From: Parelaphostrongylus tenuis
Taxonomy: Eukaryota > Nematoda > Chromadorea > Rhabditida > Metastrongylidae
Assembly: GCA_019055375.1 (NCBI GenBank)
Contig: JAHQIW010006019.1
Coordinates: 33,468 to 97,467 of the forward strand
Direction: 5' to 3'
Length of the DNA: 64,000 nucleotides
Shown here: piece by piece, positions 58,368 to 64,000 of the stretch
How the letters are laid out: each line of letters opens with the position of its first letter
Position numbering within the stretch: the stretch's first letter is position 1
Made by a program: the position numbers and the translations under genes
Notes under the pieces: generated by a model
Databases searched by the model: none
What the model was told of the DNA's origin: nothing
What the model saw: only the letters and a program-made list of their open reading frames with translations

Positions 58368-58612
58368 ATATCACTAAGAGATTGAGTGGTGAACAAAAAC
58401 ACGGCCTCAGGCGGGAATCGAACCCACGTTCTATCCTATCCGGGGACGCGTGCTCTACCACTACACCACTGAGGCACATTTGCCCGACCACTCATTCTTC
58501 AACATCTCAATGTTAGCTATCAGCCACCAAACTCTGACAGGTTTGGTCGGGTATGCGATTTCGCTTTATAAACCCAGTTGTTTTTGTTCACCACTCAATC
58601 TCTTAGTGATAT
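58368..58612. repeat. TIR element enclosing a tRNA-like sequence
   Basis: The 33 bases at 58368-58400 are the exact reverse complement of 58580-58612. Between them lie the tRNA-like sequence at 58404-58475 (minus strand) and about 100 further bases also seen at 25015-25110. Relatives with the tRNA-like part in a similar place are at 18109-18254 and 25015-25212. Confidence 0.82.
58404..58475 (-). tRNA. tRNA-like sequence (probable tRNA-derived repeat or pseudo-tRNA)
   Basis: 72 bases on the minus strand. The acceptor arm pairs fully (GCCTCAG with CTGAGGC). The T arm reads GTGGG TTCGATT CCCGC with a good B box; the D arm GTGT...GCAC holds an A-box-like TGGTGTAGTGGTAGAGC. The anticodon stem has four of five pairs and the loop CCGGATA lacks the T expected at position 33, so a working tRNA is doubtful. 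Its place inside a TIR element and its relatives in the window argue for a mobile tRNA-derived repeat. Confidence 0.5.
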
Positions 58613-58837
58613 AAATTATTAGGGTTTTGAAGTGACTTCCGCATCAACTTTGTATTGCTAGAACAACTCAATTACGGCTTTGATTTGACGTGTTCAATCA
58701 AAGAATCTGCACTGAAGTATTTCGATATATTATGTTTATGACGCAGGATCCATTGAACTGAATCTATGGGCGACTAGATTCATTGTGTACCTCAATGTGA
58801 TATCTAAACATTTCTAGCTAAAAATTAACATTACAGT

Positions 58838-59174
58838 ATGCTGCACGAAGCAGTTCTACTTTGCATTTTTATGGTGCTCGCTGTAATCGCTGAAACTGAC
58901 TTCGATAAATTATGTCTTTCAGTACAAGGATCTAGTCAGTGCGATGCCTTTGGCATGCCAGAGGTGAGATAGCTTTATTTAGATTTCACTCTGGCTACCC
59001 GATCCTTTTCAATTTGAAATTACACGGTACCTCCTCATGAGCACCAAAACTCCATCGCAACGAATTTTTGCGCGTTTTTTCTTTTTTTAATCACAACTTT
59101 TTCAGAGACGTGGTAGTGGAGTGTGCAACGATGAGATATGCGAATATTCATTAGATTGGAAGTACTCGCAATAA
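58838..59174 (+). CDS. Small secreted cysteine-containing peptide, two exons
   Basis: Not recognised, but the structure looks real. Exon 1 is 58838-58963 and exon 2 is 59106-59174, joined in phase 0 across a 142 bp intron with a GTGAGA donor and a TTTTTCAG acceptor. The 64-residue product starts with a typical signal peptide (MLHEAVLLCIFMVLAVIAET, cleavage likely near residues 18-20), then has four cysteines beyond the signal (C26, C35, C49, C54) and an RR dibasic pair right at the exon junction. A poly(A) signal aataaa lies 14 bases past the stop. There is no upstream coding exon in frame. It could be a secreted effector or a processed neuropeptide-like hormone; the spacing C-x8-C-x13-C-x4-C is not one I can assign to a family. 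It sits between a 245 bp tRNA-like inverted-repeat element and plain non-coding DNA. Confidence 0.6.
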
Positions 59175-59187
59175 TAACAGTTTTTGA

Positions 59188-59193
59188 AATAAA
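59188..59193 (+). promoter_or_regulatory. Poly(A) signal aataaa for the small secreted peptide gene
   Basis: Canonical aataaa 14 bases after the stop codon at 59172-59174, a spacing normal for compact nematode 3' UTRs. Confidence 0.6.
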
Positions 59194-60835
59194 GATATAA
59201 AAGTGGATTGACTTGTTAAAAGGATAGATAGTGACATTAGGTGAAGCAAATTGTTAGATCAAACGTAAGAAGAACTTTACTTTCTGAGCTGATATATGCA
59301 CATTTAAGTCGTGCGACAAAACTTCTGACGATATTGAAATCGCAGCACATTTTTAGGTTCTCAGGAACAAGAGTACTTCCATCGCGTAGCTGAGTCATTT
59401 GGTTGGAACAGATGACCATATGTTTTGCATTTCACAGCTCATCTGAGGCAAAAAGTTGTTCGGAATTCAATCACCACGAGATTTGCACACGTTACTGAGC
59501 AATGAAACGCTGCAATCTGGCATGCAGTCAGTACCCAATGCACAGACAAACTGAATATACATTTCTGCCTTTCGGAGCAACATTTCGTAGGTCAATTAGC
59601 TCTTAAATATCTCTCTTGCAATATATCTTTCTTTCCTTTATTTTCTTCCATTTTTTTGAAAGAAAAGAAATATATTTTGCAAGGGCAATGTTTAGGAGCT
59701 AATTGTCTTACAACTGTTAACAAAGGCACGTAAGAAGAATTTGTAGTGCAGACATCAGGACAAGATACAAGTGTCTTCAAACGTCAGATTGATCAAGAAC
59801 AATGCTAAACTTCAGTTTGCAATTTTTCAGATGGCAAATTTATGCTCACAGCATCTTATCAAGTAGAGCCACAAAGTGCTATAATTATCCTCGTGCTAAA
59901 TTTATAATTCCTCAACGCCTCTCTAAGAAAGCGGTAGTTCAGAAATACCTCAACATGTGGCTGATACCTATGAAACTGAGCTAGCGACGTGACACTGAAA
60001 AGTAAATTGCATGACTTGTTGCCGTTTTCGCTTCAGATCACAAGAAATTTTTCCGTTTTCCTTTTCTATCAAGTATGTCTCAATTCTGATTCATGCTTAA
60101 GTTGTAACTCATTAGAAAATGTAGTCAAGCAAACATGTCTGAGGAGACTAAGGCTAAGTGTTTCCTTCATCAGCGCCGCAGTGTGTATAAATTCAGTGCT
60201 TGCAGTTTGCTCCTCTTTCATCGCAATTCATATGAACCTCCAATAGCGCATTCACTATGCAGAACACGGGTCTCCTGATCGTCTAACATGTTATTGATTT
60301 ACGAACTATTCGCCTAAGTACCAGAAAGCAAGTTTGTGCTTTAGCAGGCAGTAGGAACAAAATGAAGGCAATTACATAATATTAGATCGACTATAGTAAT
60401 AGTGTATGCTATTATTATTTTTTTATGATTGACACGTTGTGTAAAAGTCTTTGCTTAATAAGTAGAAGTGGAAATTCTACTCGGACTGCTGCATCTTGAA
60501 GAAGGCGAAAGTGGCTAAATGGTAGCTTAATCTGTTCGCTTCAACTATTACCACTCTTCTTGAATATGGCCACACTCCAATTACCTTATATGATTGGCAG
60601 CCATTTGATATGTGACTTGGATTAGTTTAGTTCATGTTTATACCTTTTATGTAGCACGGATACACCTAATTGAATAAGAAACTCCATCCTACATATTTAA
60701 CGGCTAATGCATCGAACATTGAAATGGAGCACTTTTATAGGTTCCAAAACAATATTTTTATATGGGATGATTTTTGATGAAGTATCAATAATCTAAATTT
60801 CATTTTATTTAACCACTTATTGCGGTGGTATGATG
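59194..60835. other. No gene seen
   Basis: Downstream of the small peptide gene. An 85-codon frame at 59989-60246 is hydrophobic and cysteine-rich, but has no signal peptide at its start and no splice context. Confidence 0.4.
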
Positions 60836-61040
60836 TTACAATAAACCTAATGATGTAGAGTGGTGTGCAAAAAGAATTGCGTCAGCAGGGACTCGGACAC
60901 AGATCTCACTGCTTCCAAGAGCGCGTGCCAAACCGTTGCACCACACACGCTCGTTTTGCATACCGCTCTTTCTAGACTACAACGCGTTATCTGTACACTC
61001 TAAAACGCACACCACTCCACATTATTGGGTTTATCAACCA
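60836..61040. repeat. TIR element with tRNA-like core (second family)
   Basis: Left arm aataaacctaatgatgtaga, gtggtgtgc and right arm gcacaccactccacattatt, gggtttat are inverted copies. The minus-strand core 60950-60879 has an A-box-like TGGTGCAACGG and a weak B box. Ends differ from the 58368 family but match those at 32649-32787. Confidence 0.7.
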
Positions 61041-61529
61041 TGCATTTTTAGCTGATCAGGTGATCTAGAAAATTTGAGTTGCGCATTAATTCGCTTCGTT
61101 TTGTATCATCCTAGCAATTTTTCCTTGCCGTAATTCATTTCTATCACAAAATCAGTAGCACCTCGACATCGGAATTAGATCTTTTTGATTTGGGAGTTTT
61201 CGGCTTTTTGCATTATCAATTATTCGTCTGAGCTTTTACTAAGTCGTTTTGTAGTAATCAAGAACGAGACCTTTTAGTCGGTCTTAGTCAGAGGAAGATC
61301 GAAATAATGAAAGGAATTTCAATTTCTGGCTTCGTGGGGATCATAATTTACTCAATTATTTCCATATCGGCATCAAGAATATCATGAACTCTCTGTCAGT
61401 TCAATGCAAAAAGAAATGTTAGATGAGTCTGGTCTCCGTTCAAGTGAATCAACGATTTTTGGAAGGAGGAATGAGACAGGAAAATTTTTCCGTCTGATTG
61501 AAAAAACTGTTCACGCAGGCTTTAGGGTT
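61041..61529. other. No gene seen
   Basis: Unique DNA between the tRNA-like TIR element and the right arm of the inverted duplication. Confidence 0.5.
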
Positions 61530-61691
61530 TCCAGTTCGTTAGTTTCTTTGTTGAGTTTTTGATATCTCCAAACGAGAATTCATTCATTTCGTCCTTGAAG
61601 GACATCAGGACATATCATTCTCAGAGGTCACCACTTTCATATTGCAGAAACTCAGATAACACAGCGTTTTATCACCTTTATTACAATCAAT

Positions 61692-63685
61692 CTAACTGTC
61701 CTTGAGATAATTTTTGCTCTCAAGGATCTTTGCCGCCTCCTCCACATATTCACGTTCTACCGCGCATTCTGGTTTTTTGGACACCGTCAACACCTTAAGT
61801 GGAGTTTTTCAAAAGCTAAAACTACATTTGTTTGTTTAACAATACCTTTTTAAGATAGATTTCCGCATTTTCGTAAAGGCCCATAGCATCATAAGTCTTT
61901 CCTATGTATAAGGTATTCTCGATTTCATCTGCTGACACATTGTTTGCCTAAAATGTAAATACATATGCAAAGAAGAAACGTTTTGGAGAAGGCAACAAAT
62001 CTTAATATGTCATTTTCACTAGTGCCTTTCCTAGACAAATAGTCTATCCTCTCCTAACTTATTGTTGAAATACACACCGCAAGTAGATCTTCGAGGGCTG
62101 ACTCCAAACTTGCATTTGGAACGCTTCCAAAAACTTTTGCTATCTTCTTATCCACAGGATCAAGCATCGAAACCTAAAATTATTTCGTCTCAAATATCTA
62201 GTTCGAAGAGAAAAAAAATGATCGGTCAATCGCGTTGAAACAATACTTGATACTGGAATCGCCCTCTCATGTGGAGAAATTCGTACGAATCGGCACGAAG
62301 GGCAATAGCTTTGTTGAGGTACTTCTGAATAACGATGTGATTTTAGAAAGGCATAGCCAGAAATATTGGCAATTTAGGTGGATGGATCATCGGTCGATTA
62401 GTGGGTGAGCTGTATGTTGACTCTGCATCAGTGCAATTAAAATGGCGTTGATTCGTTATGAATTATTCATGGAAATGTAGCAAATGATGAGCGGTTGCTC
62501 ATTCAGTCTCTACCGCAATTGGTTGATCGTCGCACCACATCAACGAAGACAGTGAAAATATACAGGTCCTTTGTAAAATCGTACTCTCCTGCTTTGATGT
62601 AAGTATCATGATCCTTGCATGTTAATTAAAAATATGTAATAATAGTAATAATAGATTACGTACCTGAAACTTGAAACCGTACTTGGCTTTATCGAACATA
62701 CTGCTATCTTCGGCGAGCTTACCCGTGGCTGAACAAAGGACTGATAGCACTTCGACGTCCGTCGGCTCGAGTTCGTGCGCTTCAAGGGCGTAATCGTGTG
62801 CTAAACATTCTAGAGGCTCCACTCTACATGATTCACTGGTTGTCTATAATCAGCACATAATCTTATTTTTGAGACATTACGCTAAGTTGATCCCTAAGTG
62901 ACGTGCGATACCAAAAGCAACGCAAATGTTCACTGACGGAGAACGATGGAAAATACAACGAGAAATGACTTTTTTAAGAGCTCAGTTATGTCATTGGAAA
63001 AAAGCCATAAGCGTCAGGCGGAATTGATGAGTAGAGCATCCATATTTTTCGTTGAAGAGACGCTTTATTCGAAATGCTCCAACAAACCGCTCAATATTCT
63101 GATGGGAAGTAATACCTAGAGGTAAATATTCTTTCAGTGCTCGTCGACTCTATCGGTCAACCAATCGAATTATTCACAGTAGAGTAATATTCATAAGGCT
63201 AATAAAATATCCGTCAGTGTGCTATGCTTTGCACTCACTCGCTATCAATTTTTTCTCCATTTATCGTTTACTAGGAGATCTTAAATTTACCTTTTCGAAG
63301 CCAATGAAGCCGGTTGCTCTCAATGTCCTCCGAGAAGCCTTCATTGTAACAGGTCAGTGCGGCTCGGTACAGCCATCCAAATCTCTCAGCTGGCAAAGGA
63401 GAACACTTAAGAATAGCTGGATCATTTATGAATTTGGAAGATCTGTAAGGTCTGTAATGTCTTAGACGACGTACGGATGTAATAAGGATATGGGCTTCTA
63501 TATATTTTCCACTGCTTAAAAGGTCGTCAACTTCATCAAATAGGTCGCGTAGGCTTTTGTCTTCGAAATCTCTTTCATTCGATGATTCCTATACAAAAAA
63601 GTTCTCATGCTGGTGATCCTGTACTACTATCAAGGAGAATTCTGTTAATGTGAGGACGGACTGAAGTGAACTGAAGACTCACCAT
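61692..63685 (-). CDS. RMD-family (regulator of microtubule dynamics) TPR-like protein, right arm, open
   Basis: RMD/RMDN proteins are small TPR-fold proteins that associate with microtubules and the spindle. Minus-strand exons, 5' to 3': 63685-63683 (ATG only, followed at once by GTGAGT), 63588-63291, 62821-62664, 62613-62536, 62173-62078, 61947-61846, 61793-61692 (stop TAG). Phases are consistent throughout, giving about 278 residues. Recognisable pieces: LFDEVDDLLSSGKYIEAH, FGWLYRAALTCYNEGFSEDI, LAHDYALEAHELEPTDVEVL, the hallmark CSATGKLAEDSSMFDKAKYG followed by FKFQ, KKIAKVFGSVPNASLESALE, and IGKTYDAMGLYENAEIYLKK. The 62613-62536 exon has a weak GTGCGA donor and is the least certain. C. 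elegans has several rmd paralogues; which one this matches is not resolved. It lies in an inverted repeat whose other arm carries a damaged copy. Confidence 0.82.
62160..62403 (+). other. Open frame antisense to an RMD intron, kept in both arms
   Basis: Within the intron before the KKIAKV exon, the strand opposite to the gene reads open to a TGA at 62401-62403 (residues such as KQYLILESPSHVEKFVRIG and VEVLLNNDVILERHSQKYW). The other arm keeps the same frame open (minus strand, 46794-47138) with only a few substitutions, some silent. No family recognised. It could be an exon fragment of an unrelated gene dropped into the intron before the duplication, or chance. Confidence 0.3.
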
Positions 63686-64000
63686 TTCGGCCACCGTCCT
63701 CTACCACTGCAATCTACTTAATGGTAGTCTCCAACCATTCTCTACACCTCAATCACTCTTATCAGTTATCATGTCACACCGCGTATCAGTATCATTCTGT
63801 GTTACTCGATATTTTTCAACAGTAAACACGTCTAATCATATATAGCACAGAAAAACATGGTGTAAATGACCGATACTTTCGCTAATTCCCACTATTACGT
63901 TCACATAACACATTCTGGAGTCTCGTTTTCCTATTCAAACAGAAAGCAATATTTGTGTGTTTCAAGACCGTTCTCGTAGCCTGTTTGCACTGTCTATGGG

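Larger units (their letters stand above)
61530..64000 (-). repeat. Inverted segmental duplication, right arm
   Basis: Reverse complement of 45215-47668, separated by about 13.9 kb of unique and repeat DNA. It contains the open RMD gene on the minus strand and runs off the end of the window. Confidence 0.9.

Noticed and set aside
60879..60950. Functional tRNA gene on the minus strand
   Set aside because: The acceptor stem pairs poorly and the B box is degenerate; kept only as a tRNA-like part of a TIR element.
1..64000. CRISPR array, bacterial operon or contaminant
   Set aside because: Repeats are degenerate or dispersed, never regular with unique spacers, and all recognisable genes have spliceosomal introns.

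Overview
The window is eukaryotic nuclear DNA from a nematode, most likely a strongylid such as a hookworm. The evidence is short coding exons with GT..AG introns, proteins closest to Caenorhabditis families (SMS-1 sphingomyelin synthase, ARR-1 arrestin, RMD microtubule-dynamics proteins), and a dense mix of RTE-type LINEs, Penelope-like elements, mariner derivatives and long-inverted-repeat MITEs. The species is inferred from recalled family sequences; no search was run. No bacterial genes, operons or CRISPR are present.

Layout. (1) 1-14128 is one copy (A) of a segmental duplication. It carries sms-1 exons up to 10805, with the catalytic exons intact and four transposons stacked in the last intron. 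(2) 14129-29036 is a spacer with an RTE relic, a mariner helix-turn-helix relic, MITEs, the N-terminal half of a beta-arrestin gene (21312-24477) and more MITEs. (3) 29037-38020 is the second copy (B) in direct orientation. Its sms-1 is a clear pseudogene that lost about 5.4 kb including both catalytic exons, yet its C-terminal exon keeps the family reading frame that copy A lost. (4) 38025-42830 is a cluster of three decayed Penelope-like elements with YIDD reverse transcriptase and GIY-YIG signatures. (5) 45215-47668 and 61530-64000 are inverted repeats, each carrying an RMD-family gene: the right arm (minus strand) reads open through all exons, the left arm (plus strand) has frameshifts. 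(6) Between those arms lie a near full-length but dead RTE element (54715-58062), other RTE pieces, a 37-38 bp degenerate minisatellite, tRNA-like sequences inside terminal inverted repeats, and a compact two-exon gene for a small secreted cysteine-containing peptide (58838-59174).

The host genes (lipid synthesis, receptor signalling, microtubule regulation) show no functional link. What unites the window is duplication, decay and repeat insertion. Several lesions are single-base differences in short homopolymers, so some 'pseudogene' frameshifts could be uncorrected long-read errors, and the two duplications could partly be uncollapsed haplotypes. The splice-site losses, in-frame stop and exon deletions in sms-1 copy B cannot be explained that way.
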